Of a DNA stretch of 57,082 nt, positions 40,531 to 49,122 are shown one piece after another. The notes under the pieces were generated by a model that ran no database searches, was not told the origin of the DNA, and saw only the letters and a list, made by a program, of their open reading frames with translations. The stretch comes from Savagea sp. (GTDB lineage Bacteria; Bacillota; Bacilli; Bacillales_A; Planococcaceae). Where the stretch lies: assembly GCA_030152585.1 (NCBI GenBank), contig JASLJC010000054.1, forward strand, positions 1-57,082. Direction: 5' to 3'. Positions within the stretch are counted from its first letter, which is position 1. Each line of letters starts with the position of its first letter. Both the position numbers and the translations under genes were made by a program.

Positions 40531-41055
40531 TTGAAAATTTTTACGACACAATTAATCGGTTTGTTGCGAAAAGTAGAACAAGAAGAACATTTTGCTATTG
40601 ATGAAACGGCGCGTCTACTTGCCCAGTCTGCAATGGGAGACGGCGGACGTGTTATTTTGTACGGAACAGATGAGCTCGATGCTGTCGTGACGCGCGCTCT
40701 TTTAGGCGCTGAACCGATGCAACGTGCAGTTCGTTATGAAGAAGGGATGACGTTTGAAAAAACAGACCGCGTCTTTTTAATGGGACGTTACGCAAATGAT
40801 GAACGGTTGTTAACGATTGCACAACAGCTGTTTGATTCGTTCATTCCATTTGCGGCGATGACTGCCACTTTACCGGGAGACGACAACGTACTCGAAACAC
40901 TCGCTTATACGTACATTTGTACACATACACCAGAAGGATTTGTGCCAACAGACGATGGACAACGTATCGGACGCCCGCACGCTTTACTCGCTACGTTCGT
41001 CTTAGAAGCGATTATGATGCAATATCACGACATCATCCGACAAGAAACGATGTAA
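40531..41055 (+). CDS. ywjG: DUF2529 protein, YwjG-like
   Basis: A 174-residue protein starting KIFTTQLIGLLRKVEQ and containing DGGRVILYGTDELDAV, like the DUF2529 family of Bacillales. The fold may be SIS-like, but the function is unknown. TTG 40522 lies too close to the SD AGAAGGAG, so TTG 40531 is preferred and gives the family N-terminus. In B. subtilis ywjG lies beside spo0F and pyrG; both are absent here. Confidence 0.82.
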   Translation: MKIFTTQLIGLLRKVEQEEHFAIDETARLLAQSAMGDGGRVILYGTDELDAVVTRALLGAEPMQRAVRYEEGMTFEKTDRVFLMGRYANDERLLTIAQQLFDSFIPFAAMTATLPGDDNVLETLAYTYICTHTPEGFVPTDDGQRIGRPHALLATFVLEAIMMQYHDIIRQETM

Positions 41056-41056
41056 C

Positions 41057-41098
41057 AAAAAACACTTCTCGAAATATTTATTTCGGAAGTGTTTTTTA
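41057..41098. terminator. Bidirectional terminator between ywjG and the CorC-like gene
   Basis: AAAACACTTC and CGAAAT pair with ATTTCG and GAAGTGTTTT around ATTT, with A- and T-runs on both sides. It serves two converging genes. Confidence 0.9.
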
Positions 41099-41099
41099 T

Positions 41100-42356
41100 T
41101 TACGCTGTCGTTTGTTTCGTATCACGATCAGGTTCTTCAACTTTTTTAATATATAATCGAGAAATACGACTCCGATCGACTGTTTCGACTGTAAAACGGA
41201 GATGTTCGTATGAAACCGTTTCTCCCATTCGCGGAATCCGTCCGAACAACTGCATGACGAAGCCTCCGACCGTTTCTGTATCATCCGGCAATTCAAGCCC
41301 ACTCCACTCTTCTAACTCTTCTAAGTCGAGTCGACCGTGACAAATGAGTTTCGTATCCGTTTGTGTATAAATTAAATCGAAATCTGCATCCGTTTCATCT
41401 TCGATATCTTGCCCAATCATTTCTTCAATAATATCTTCTTGCGTGACGATACCGAGCGTGCCGCCGTATTCATCTAAAATGATGGCCATATGTTTCTTTT
41501 GTGCCAACATGAGACGAAATACTGTTTCGACACTCATCGTCTGCACGACATAGAGCGGTTCGCGATCCAAATAATCGACCATATCGTGTTCAGGATGCAT
41601 CGACCATTCAATGAGCTTTTTCGAATAAAAAATACCGACAATTTTATCAATACTTCCTTCATAAACCGGATAACGCGTATATGCGTGTTCTAAAATTGTA
41701 TCGCGTACTTCTTCGTATGAAGCTCCTGTTTGTAGTGCAATCAATTCCGTTCGGTGCGTTTCCATAACGTCGAGCACATCTTTTTCTGGAAAGTCTAAAA
41801 TTCCTTTAATGCGTTCTGTTTCGTCACGCTCAAACGTTCCTTCAATCGACGCTAAGTCCACGAGTGAACGTAAATCGTCTTTCGTCAACGTCGCTTCCGT
41901 TACAGCTCCTTTTGAAATAATACGAATAAACAAATTCGTAAACATCGACAACAATGCCGTCAGCGGTGTTAACAATTTTACGAGTAACCGGATAACCGGG
42001 GCAACGATATAGGCAATCGTATCCGAAAATGTTGCAGCGATCGTCTTTGGCAATACTTCACCGAAAATAATTAAAACAATCGTTAAAATACCGGTCGCTA
42101 CCCCAACACTTAAACCGTGTTCAATCGCAATCATCGTTACAATAGTCGGCATCATAATATTGGCGATATTATTTCCGATTAAAATCGCCGTAATCATACG
42201 ATCGGGTTTTTGCAATAAACGATCTAACTTTTGCGCCTTTACATCTCCATCGTTCGCGCGTGACCTCACTTTCATTTGATTCACCGCGGTGAGTGCTGTT
42301 TCACTTCCCGATAAGAAAAAAGACATGAATAAGAAAAATAATAATGCGATAAACAA
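41100..42356 (-). CDS. CNNM/CBS-pair membrane protein (HlyC/CorC family)
   Basis: A 418-residue protein with a CNNM-type membrane domain (about 1-175, four membrane segments; starts LFIALLFFLFMSFFLSGSETALTAVN), two CBS domains (about 190-315; DVMETHRTELIAL, YGGTLGIVTQEDIIEEMIG) and a CorC_HlyC domain at the C-terminus. Relatives move or sense Mg2+ or other divalent cations; substrate is not shown here. The frame is open from ATG 42389, but only TTG 42356 has a proper SD (GGGGGAG, 6 bases away). It converges on ywjG at a shared terminator. Confidence 0.9.
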   Translation of the reverse strand: MFIALLFFLFMSFFLSGSETALTAVNQMKVRSRANDGDVKAQKLDRLLQKPDRMITAILIGNNIANIMMPTIVTMIAIEHGLSVGVATGILTIVLIIFGEVLPKTIAATFSDTIAYIVAPVIRLLVKLLTPLTALLSMFTNLFIRIISKGAVTEATLTKDDLRSLVDLASIEGTFERDETERIKGILDFPEKDVLDVMETHRTELIALQTGASYEEVRDTILEHAYTRYPVYEGSIDKIVGIFYSKKLIEWSMHPEHDMVDYLDREPLYVVQTMSVETVFRLMLAQKKHMAIILDEYGGTLGIVTQEDIIEEMIGQDIEDETDADFDLIYTQTDTKLICHGRLDLEELEEWSGLELPDDTETVGGFVMQLFGRIPRMGETVSYEHLRFTVETVDRSRISRLYIKKVEEPDRDTKQTTA

Positions 42357-42460
42357 ACGCATCTCCCCCAGAGTGATTTTCAATTTCATCGTACAAACTT
42401 TGAACGTTTATTATATCATAGCTCACTCATTTCGGTAGAAAAGACGTGTAAAGTTTCTGA

Positions 42461-42466
42461 TATAAT
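42461..42466 (+). promoter_or_regulatory. Candidate −10 of the M20 dipeptidase gene
   Basis: A perfect TATAAT, 31 bases upstream of the start codon; no good −35 was found. Confidence 0.45.
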
Positions 42467-42497
42467 AGAGTAACTATAAAAGAAAGAGGTTAAAAAT

Positions 42498-43877
42498 ATG
42501 TTACAACGACTTAACGATTATTTTGAAACACATCGTGCGCGTCATTTAAACGAATTAAATGAATTTTTACGTATTCCGAGCATTAGTGCTTTATCTGCTC
42601 ATCAAGACGATATGATGCGTGCTGCGACGTGGTTAAAAGAACATTTCGAATCACTCGGCTTAGAACACGTTTCTATCGATGAAACAGACGGACATCCTGT
42701 CGTCTATGCCGATTGGTTACACGCTGAAGGTGCACCGACGATGCTCATTTATGGACATTACGACGTTCAACCGGTCGATCCGCTCGAATTGTGGGAGTCC
42801 GCTCCGTTTGAACCAACGATTCGAGACAATAAATTGTACGCACGTGGTGCTAGCGACGATAAAGGGCAAGTGTTCATGCATTTAAAAGCGGTCGAAGCAC
42901 TATTTGCTCTCAACGATGGTAAATTACCGGTAAACGTCAAGTTTATGATCGAAGGAGAAGAAGAAATCGGAAGTGCAAGCTTAGAAACATACATTCCGAA
43001 CAATAAAGAAAAACTTGCATGTGATACGGTCGTCATTTCAGATACTGGAATGGTCGGACGTGGAAAACCGGCCATTTGTTACGGATTACGCGGACTTGCA
43101 GGTGTACAAATCGACGTCAAAGGACCAAAAGGCGATTTACATTCTGGACTTTATGGCGGCGGTGTTCAAAACCCACTTCATGCGATTGCATCGATCGTTG
43201 CTTCATTCCGAGATGAACACGGTCAAATTCAAATCGACGGATTTTACGATGACGTTCGTCCGTTAACAGATGCAGAACGCCAAGCATATGCTGCGATTCC
43301 TTTCGATGAAGAAGAAGTCAAACGCGACGTCGGAGTAGATGAATTGTTCGGTGAAAAAGGATTTTCATATTTAGAACAAATTTGGGCACGTCCGACGTTA
43401 GAAGTGAACGGATTGTATGGTGGATTCCAAGGAGAAGGAATTAAAACGGTTCTTCCTTCAGAAGCTACAGCCAAAATTTCATGTCGCCTCGTTCCCGATC
43501 AAGATCCTGACGACATTATCGAAAAACTACGCGCACACGTCGATAAACATAAACCGAAAGGCGTCGACGTCACGATTACCGATTTCGATAAAGGAAAACC
43601 GTTTATTACACCGTTTGATCACCCCTTCATTCAAGCGGCAAGCCGTTCATACGAAAAAGTGTACGAAACCGAAACAGCTTATACACGCGGGGGCGGTTCG
43701 ATTCCTATCGTTTCCACTTTCGATGAAATTTTAAACGTTCCGGTCGTTTTAATGGGCTTCGGTCTTGATACCGAAAACTTCCACGCACCAAATGAACATT
43801 TCCATTTAGAAAACTTCGATGCGGGATTACGTGTCATTAGCGATTATTACTTTGAATTAGCAAGAACAAAACAATAA
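42498..43877 (+). CDS. M20-family metallopeptidase (dipeptidase)
   Basis: A 459-residue dinuclear-zinc peptidase. Metal and catalytic motifs: MLIYGHYDVQPVDP, ARGASDDKGQ, the Glu pair in IEGEEEIGS, Asp in VISDTG and a late His in NFHAPNEHF. The dimerisation lid domain is seen in the middle (about 190-330, with KGDLHSGLYGG). Members split dipeptides such as Xaa-His or Cys-Gly for amino-acid supply. SD GAAAGAGG precedes the ATG. It has its own terminator and is probably monocistronic. Confidence 0.94.
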   Translation: MLQRLNDYFETHRARHLNELNEFLRIPSISALSAHQDDMMRAATWLKEHFESLGLEHVSIDETDGHPVVYADWLHAEGAPTMLIYGHYDVQPVDPLELWESAPFEPTIRDNKLYARGASDDKGQVFMHLKAVEALFALNDGKLPVNVKFMIEGEEEIGSASLETYIPNNKEKLACDTVVISDTGMVGRGKPAICYGLRGLAGVQIDVKGPKGDLHSGLYGGGVQNPLHAIASIVASFRDEHGQIQIDGFYDDVRPLTDAERQAYAAIPFDEEEVKRDVGVDELFGEKGFSYLEQIWARPTLEVNGLYGGFQGEGIKTVLPSEATAKISCRLVPDQDPDDIIEKLRAHVDKHKPKGVDVTITDFDKGKPFITPFDHPFIQAASRSYEKVYETETAYTRGGGSIPIVSTFDEILNVPVVLMGFGLDTENFHAPNEHFHLENFDAGLRVISDYYFELARTKQ

Positions 43878-43920
43878 CAAAAAGTGCACACTTGCCTCAC
43901 TAGGCGGTGTGCACTTTTTA
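43878..43920 (+). terminator. Terminator of the M20 dipeptidase gene
   Basis: A 13-bp stem AAAAAGTGCACAC / GTGTGCACTTTTT with an inner GCCT/AGGC hairpin and a T-run, directly after the stop. Confidence 0.92.
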
Positions 43921-43930
43921 TACTATAAGA

Positions 43931-43963
43931 AAAACGTAAAAAAGGAGTCATCTCCCTTTTTAC
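43931..43963 (-). terminator. Terminator of the YusW-like lipoprotein gene
   Basis: GTAAAAAGGGAG pairs with CTCCTTTTTTAC (one mismatch) around a 4-base loop, with further T residues on the minus strand. Confidence 0.7.
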
Positions 43964-43978
43964 ATTTTTCGCATATGA

Positions 43979-44485
43979 TTATTGTTTTTCTTTAATTTTT
44001 ACTTTTGAACCTGTCTCGTCTTTTAATTCAATTTCGACTTTTGAATAATTCGTCACATTGAAATAATCAACAACCGCTTGAACAATTTCTTCGTTCGTAC
44101 CGTTTTCAGGTAGTTGTAAATCGACGAGGTTTTCTTCAATCGATGCTTTAGCGTCAGCATCTTTTAATTGAATGTTTTGTGCGACGTCTACATATTCGTT
44201 GTCATCGAGGTCTTGTTTATCATATTCTACTTTTACAGCATCTTTATGATCGACTTCGATTTCAATTTCAAATTTCGGATACGATAAAATATCGCTCGCT
44301 ACTTCATTTTGTTCACCTGTTGTCGTATCATTCGTTTCGTTCGTATTCGTTTCGACTTCTGTTTGATTGTTTGTCGCTGGGTCGTCTACTGGATCTGTTG
44401 CATCTTTGTCATTGTCTGCTCCACATGCACCTAATACGAGAGCCGATGCTAAAAGAGCACTTCCAATCGTGAGTGATTTTTTCAA
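43979..44485 (-). CDS. YusW-like lipoprotein
   Basis: A 168-residue predicted lipoprotein. The signal peptide is KKSLTIGSALLASALVLGAC with the lipobox LGAC; lipid would attach at that Cys. A Thr/Asn/Asp-rich spacer follows (about 22-62), then a C-terminal domain with KFEIEIEVDHKDAVKVEYD and EEIVQAVVDYFNVTN, which resembles the YusW-like family. The frame begins at GTG 44494, but TTG 44485 has better spacing to the SD GAAAGG and gives a normal signal peptide. The protein faces the outside; the function is unknown. Confidence 0.82.
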   Translation of the reverse strand: MKKSLTIGSALLASALVLGACGADNDKDATDPVDDPATNNQTEVETNTNETNDTTTGEQNEVASDILSYPKFEIEIEVDHKDAVKVEYDKQDLDDNEYVDVAQNIQLKDADAKASIEENLVDLQLPENGTNEEIVQAVVDYFNVTNYSKVEIELKDETGSKVKIKEKQ

Positions 44486-44552
44486 ATCTTCCACAACCTT
44501 TCTTTAGTTCGTTACTCTTTCTCTTCCCGCTCTCTATCCCTTCAAACATCTT

Positions 44553-45572
44553 TTACCATTTCCCTTTCGTCTGTTCAACGATTCCGAGCAATTGACGAAT
44601 TCGTAAAGGTTGCCCATCTTCTAACGTCGTGACACCGTTAAAGTAGCCGAGATAACGGTGTTTTTCAACGTGTCCAACGACGAGAGGAAACGTCGTTTTT
44701 TTATACGTAAACGGCGTAAAACTCATTTGCAAATTTTTAGAGAATTTCGTCCGAATAGCCCACGGGCGTGTTACATCGGTATTGTCATGTACGAACAAAA
44801 CATCTTCGTGAAACTTACGCAATTGACCATCAATCATAAAACCATTTTCGGTCATGCCTGTCCCATCTGTCCATTTTCCACCTAAGTTTAATCCGATACG
44901 ACGACCGCCCACTTGCTGAGAGGCATTCGCCCAATAACGATCAACATCGCGCGACCAAACCCCTCGCGTAAAATCAAAAGTCGAAAAGCTATACTGCGGC
45001 GCTAACGTATAATGACGGTTTTCAAGCGTAATCGACCCTTCTGTCGGCAACGTCATATGTTTCGACGTTAATTGGAACTCTTTTCGTTTATGCGGAACGA
45101 CGACATTCACTGATTGATCATCTTTTCGGTGCGTCATCGTTAAAGAGACACGTAACGTTTCATTATCAAATTGTGGGATGTTTAACGTCACCGTTGTCGC
45201 ACTTTCTAAATATGTCGTTTGAATCGACAGCTGTTCATGATGAAACGACGTCGAATCAAACACGTATTCACTCAAATGAAGTTGACGGTTCATCGGAAAA
45301 ACGTATCGTTCATCGACCGATCGTCCTGTTTCTAAATCGTAAAATGAAACGTGAATAACCGCTGCGTAATCGAGGTGGCTTAACATAACCGACAAGAAAA
45401 CATCTTCTCCATAAACGACCCAACGATTCCATCGTTTCTTTTGCGGCCAACGTCCTTTTAAGTTTCCACGAATCACCGGCGAAGTCGCATAACCGATCGC
45501 TTCTGGATTCAATAAACCTTTTTCATTACAAAGGTTTGTCGATGTTGTCACTTCTCGTTCGATATGTTGCAT
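44553..45572 (-). CDS. DUF2804 family protein
   Basis: A 339-residue protein with the DUF2804 pattern: GLLNPEAIGYATSP, a KKRWNRWVVYGEDVFLSV block with LSHLDYAAVIHV, then GLNLGGKWTDGTGMTENG and beta-rich segments near the C-terminus. There is no signal peptide. The function is unknown; the fold looks all-beta. SD AAGGAGGGGG is very strong. It stands between DegV and the lipoprotein gene without a clear terminator on either side, so a loose operon is possible. Confidence 0.85.
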   Translation of the reverse strand: MQHIEREVTTSTNLCNEKGLLNPEAIGYATSPVIRGNLKGRWPQKKRWNRWVVYGEDVFLSVMLSHLDYAAVIHVSFYDLETGRSVDERYVFPMNRQLHLSEYVFDSTSFHHEQLSIQTTYLESATTVTLNIPQFDNETLRVSLTMTHRKDDQSVNVVVPHKRKEFQLTSKHMTLPTEGSITLENRHYTLAPQYSFSTFDFTRGVWSRDVDRYWANASQQVGGRRIGLNLGGKWTDGTGMTENGFMIDGQLRKFHEDVLFVHDNTDVTRPWAIRTKFSKNLQMSFTPFTYKKTTFPLVVGHVEKHRYLGYFNGVTTLEDGQPLRIRQLLGIVEQTKGKW

Positions 45573-45655
45573 GCAATTCCCCCTCCTTGTCTACAATCTA
45601 TATGTCTATTGTAACAGAAGGAAATTGCGAACGTCCTCTAAAACGTTTACCTCTT

Positions 45656-46504
45656 TTATTTTTTGTCATACCATAAAATAGCTAACGAACCTTCTCCTGC
45701 GTGCGTTGCAAGTGATGAAGGTAAGTCACCAATTTCAACAGGTATATCCGGTAAATGTTCTGCAATCATTTGTTGAAGCCGGAGTGCACTTTCTTCTACA
45801 TTCCCGTGCATAATATACAATTTATCTTCAATCGTTTCCCGACTTTCTAACACGAGATCACGTAAATAGTTGAATGCTCGCTTTTCAGAACGAATTTTTT
45901 TGTCAGGAACGAGAAGCCCTTCTTCACTGACGCGAATGACGGGTTTTATATGTAATAAACTACCGAGGAAAAACTGAATCCCCGATACCCGGCCACTTTT
46001 ACGCAATTGATCTAATTTTCCAATGAGTGCATAAGCACGACGACGTGTTTTCATTTCTTCTAATGTTTCGACAATTTCATCGACAGACATCCCTCGTTCA
46101 TGTAAAGCAATACCCCGTTCGACAAGTGCCGTAATATTCCCTGAAATTGATCGGGAATCGATCGCTCGAATCGGAAAATTAGCTAAACCTGCTCCTGTTT
46201 TAGACGATTCATACGTTCCACTCAGCGGACTTGATAAATGAACAGCGATTGCTTCATCGTAATGTTCTTTCAACGCTTCATACAAAACCGCAAACGTTCC
46301 CGGTGCCGGTTGTGACGTCGTCGCAGACGTTTCTGATTCCCGAATACGTGCATGCAATTGTTCTGTCGTTAAGTCGACGTTGTCTTGAAACTGTTCCCGT
46401 CCGAAATGGATCGTTAACGGTACGACGTATACGTCTGGATGATGGCGCAATTGTTCTGACACGAAAGCAGTACTATCAATAATCCATGCAATTTTTTTAT
46501 TCAT
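45656..46504 (-). CDS. DegV family fatty acid-binding protein
   Basis: A 282-residue DegV/FakB-type protein. IAWIIDSTAFV, TSATTSQPAPGTF (fatty-acid carboxylate site), AVHLSSPLSGTYES and GSLLHIKPVIRV are typical. In other Firmicutes such proteins carry fatty acids to the kinase FakA. No fakA gene is nearby. ATG 46504 lies 6 bases after the SD AAAGGGTG and is preferred over GTG 46513. Confidence 0.92.
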   Translation of the reverse strand: MNKKIAWIIDSTAFVSEQLRHHPDVYVVPLTIHFGREQFQDNVDLTTEQLHARIRESETSATTSQPAPGTFAVLYEALKEHYDEAIAVHLSSPLSGTYESSKTGAGLANFPIRAIDSRSISGNITALVERGIALHERGMSVDEIVETLEEMKTRRRAYALIGKLDQLRKSGRVSGIQFFLGSLLHIKPVIRVSEEGLLVPDKKIRSEKRAFNYLRDLVLESRETIEDKLYIMHGNVEESALRLQQMIAEHLPDIPVEIGDLPSSLATHAGEGSLAILWYDKK

Positions 46505-46622
46505 TATAAACACCCTTTATTAGTTTATTTTAAGACCTGATACTATTATATACGTATTTAATGAAAATATCGACTATTTTCAGAAAACGATCAATCGACT
46601 AGCGTTCGTATACGCCATCAGG

Positions 46623-46628
46623 TATAAT
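46623..46628 (+). promoter_or_regulatory. Candidate −10 of the nitroreductase gene
   Basis: A perfect TATAAT, 39 bases upstream of the start codon; the −35 is not obvious. Confidence 0.45.
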
Positions 46629-46667
46629 TAAAGACAGAATATTTAATTTTTAAAGGAGTGTTGACAA

Positions 46668-47231
46668 ATGAGTTCATTATCTGTTCGTGAAGCGATCGTA
46701 CAACGTCGCTCAATTAAAAACTTAAACGGTACACCCGTTGAATTATCGGTCGTCGAAGATATTTTAAAAGATGCCGTATGGGCACCAAACCACGGACATC
46801 GTAACCCTTGGCGTTTCGTCATCGCAGCAGGGGATGATTACCCGAAGTTACTCGAACTGTTAAAAGAAACGGCGATTCCGAATTGGGCATCACTCGATGA
46901 AGAGACGTTAGAAAAGCAAATGAAACGTTTTTCTGGCGCAGGTGCCGCTGTTTTCGTTATCGTACCGGAAGATGCACGCCAAAAAGAACGACTCGAAGAT
47001 TTCGCCGCGGCAAGTGCACTCGTTCAAAACGCGCAGTTGATCGCATGGGATGAAGGGGTCGGAACGTGTTGGAAAACACCTCCGTTTCTCGATAGTCCGA
47101 AGTTCCGCGAACGTCTCGGCGTGAAACAAGGTGAACGAATTATGAGCATGTTACAGTTCGGTTATTTCGATAAAACACCGCCTGCACGTGAACGTGAACC
47201 GTTAAATGAACGGATAACTTATTTTAAATAA
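46668..47231 (+). CDS. Nitroreductase family FMN enzyme
   Basis: A 187-residue flavoprotein of the small nitroreductase type (AIVQRRSIKNLNGTPVE at the start with FMN-binding Arg residues; WAPNHGHRNPWRFVI; DEGVGTCWKTPPF). Such enzymes reduce nitro compounds or quinones with NAD(P)H. SD AAAGGAG precedes the ATG. It converges on the ABC gene at a shared terminator. The exact substrate cannot be read from the sequence. Confidence 0.9.
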   Translation: MSSLSVREAIVQRRSIKNLNGTPVELSVVEDILKDAVWAPNHGHRNPWRFVIAAGDDYPKLLELLKETAIPNWASLDEETLEKQMKRFSGAGAAVFVIVPEDARQKERLEDFAAASALVQNAQLIAWDEGVGTCWKTPPFLDSPKFRERLGVKQGERIMSMLQFGYFDKTPPAREREPLNERITYFK

Positions 47232-47235
47232 CGAC

Positions 47236-47279
47236 GAAAAAGACGAACCGTCCACTTTTGGGCCGTTCGTCTTTTTTTC
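47236..47279. terminator. Bidirectional terminator between nitroreductase and ABC exporter
   Basis: AAAAAGACGAAC / GTTCGTCTTTTT with inner GC pairs and T-runs. The stem matches those at 14640 and 16659. Confidence 0.9.
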
Positions 47280-47295
47280 ATAGGATGAGCCAAAC

Positions 47296-49122
47296 TTACG
47301 ACATTCGCTCATCTGTTTGTAACATCTCGTAATAAATGCCTTTTTCTCGCTTCAACGCCTCCGGTGAACCACTTTCGACGATGCGACCGTGACGTAATAC
47401 GAAAATACGATCGGCATGACGAATCGTATGGAGACGGTGCGCAATGACGAAACTCGTTCGCCCTTCCATCAACCGTTCTAACGCGCGTTGAATGACACGT
47501 TCTGTCATCGTATCGATATTGCTCGTCGCTTCATCGAGTAATAAAATGGACGGCTTCGCAACGAATGCACGCGCAATCGCTAACAATTGTTTTTCACCTT
47601 CTGACAACTCGCTGCCGTTAGCGGTAATAACTGTATCGTAACGATGTTCTAATTGACGAATAAACGAATCAGCATTCGCTCGTTTCGCTGCTTCTTCCAC
47701 TTCTTCATCAGTCGCATCGAGTCGGCCGTATCGAATGTTTTCACGAATCGTTCCTTCGAATAAAAAGACATCTTGTAATACGAATGCCATTTGACGTCGT
47801 AATGAGGCACGTTCGTACTGTTCAATCGGCTGACCGTCTATTGTAATCATTCCTTCGTCGACGTCATAGAAACGTGCGAGCAATTGCATGACTGTCGTTT
47901 TTCCTGCACCTGTCGGACCGATTAACGCAATGGTTTCTCCGGCTTGAACGTCAAAGTTCATCCGATCGATCGTCGGCGAAGTCGCTTCTTTTTCATAACG
48001 AAAAGAAACGTTATGGAAGGAAACATCACCACGTAAACGATGCGCGAGCGGTTTTCCTTCATCGACTTCTTTCGGTTCATCGAGCATTTCAAAAATACGC
48101 TCTGCACCAGCTAAAGCAGATAGTACCATATTAAACTGGTTCGCTAAATCGTTTAACGGGCGTGTAAATTGACGTGCATATTCCGTAAAAATAACGATGA
48201 CACCAATCGTTACACCCGCCACTTTTCCGAGCGCAAGCCATCCTCCTACTGCAACGACGATTGCAAATGCAAAGTTATTCAATAATGTCATGACTTTCGG
48301 AATAAACCCGGAATAAACGAGTGCCCAATAACCGGTTTTTCTTAATTCGTCACTTTTCGTATAAAAGTCTTCTTTCATCTGTTCTTCTCGTCCGTACGCT
48401 TTCACAATGACTTGATGAGAAATCGCTTCTTCGACAAAACCGTTTAACTCACCGAGTCGTTTTTGCTGTGCTTTAAATAAGTGACGCGTTCGTCGTGTAA
48501 TCCAACGCATCGCAACGTACATAACCGGAATAATCATCATCGTCAATACCGTTAATAAAGGGCTTAAATAAAACATGACCGCCACTGTACCGGTTAACGT
48601 AATGACACTTGAAAACACTTGAATAAATGAACTATTTAACGTTTGGCTAATCGTATCGACGTCGTTTGTTAATCGACTCATAATGTCGCCGTGTTCTCGC
48701 TTATCGAAAAACCGAATCGGCACGTGTTGCAAGTGAGTAAAAAGAGAAGTTCGTAAACGATATACCGTCTGTTGGGCAATCCCAATCATCCAATAATTTT
48801 GTAAATACGTCACGAGCGACAATGTGACATATATTGAAAAAAGGAGCGTCAACGGTTTCCAAATGCCGTCGACTTTTCCGTTTACGACGTACGTATCGAT
48901 CACATAACCGAGTAAAAACGGTCCAGCGAGCGATAAAATTGCTGTAATGAAAACGAGAAATAATACGACAAATAGTAATGCTTTTTTCTCTTCTAATAAA
49001 CGCCATATGCGAAGCAATGCATATTTCCAATCAAGTGAACGTTTTTCTTTCGGTTCTTTCGATTGAATTTGCGCTTTCGTCAAAATCGTCGGGTAACGAA
49101 AAGCTTCTTTTATTTCACGCAT
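47296..49122 (-). CDS. Heterodimeric ABC exporter subunit, BmrD-like
   Basis: A 608-residue half-transporter: N-terminal cytoplasmic part, six membrane helices (about 50-330) and an ATPase domain with Walker A IGPTGAGKTTVMQL, a changed signature LSEGEKQLLAIARA and Walker B ILLLDEATSNID with catalytic Glu. The normal Glu here, against an Asp in the partner, is the known asymmetry of BmrCD/LmrCD-type multidrug exporters. The frame is open to 49209, but ATG 49122 follows SD AGAGGAGAG and overlaps the end of the partner gene by 8 bases. A Fur-like box controls the operon start. Confidence 0.9.
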   Translation of the reverse strand: MREIKEAFRYPTILTKAQIQSKEPKEKRSLDWKYALLRIWRLLEEKKALLFVVLFLVFITAILSLAGPFLLGYVIDTYVVNGKVDGIWKPLTLLFSIYVTLSLVTYLQNYWMIGIAQQTVYRLRTSLFTHLQHVPIRFFDKREHGDIMSRLTNDVDTISQTLNSSFIQVFSSVITLTGTVAVMFYLSPLLTVLTMMIIPVMYVAMRWITRRTRHLFKAQQKRLGELNGFVEEAISHQVIVKAYGREEQMKEDFYTKSDELRKTGYWALVYSGFIPKVMTLLNNFAFAIVVAVGGWLALGKVAGVTIGVIVIFTEYARQFTRPLNDLANQFNMVLSALAGAERIFEMLDEPKEVDEGKPLAHRLRGDVSFHNVSFRYEKEATSPTIDRMNFDVQAGETIALIGPTGAGKTTVMQLLARFYDVDEGMITIDGQPIEQYERASLRRQMAFVLQDVFLFEGTIRENIRYGRLDATDEEVEEAAKRANADSFIRQLEHRYDTVITANGSELSEGEKQLLAIARAFVAKPSILLLDEATSNIDTMTERVIQRALERLMEGRTSFVIAHRLHTIRHADRIFVLRHGRIVESGSPEALKREKGIYYEMLQTDERMS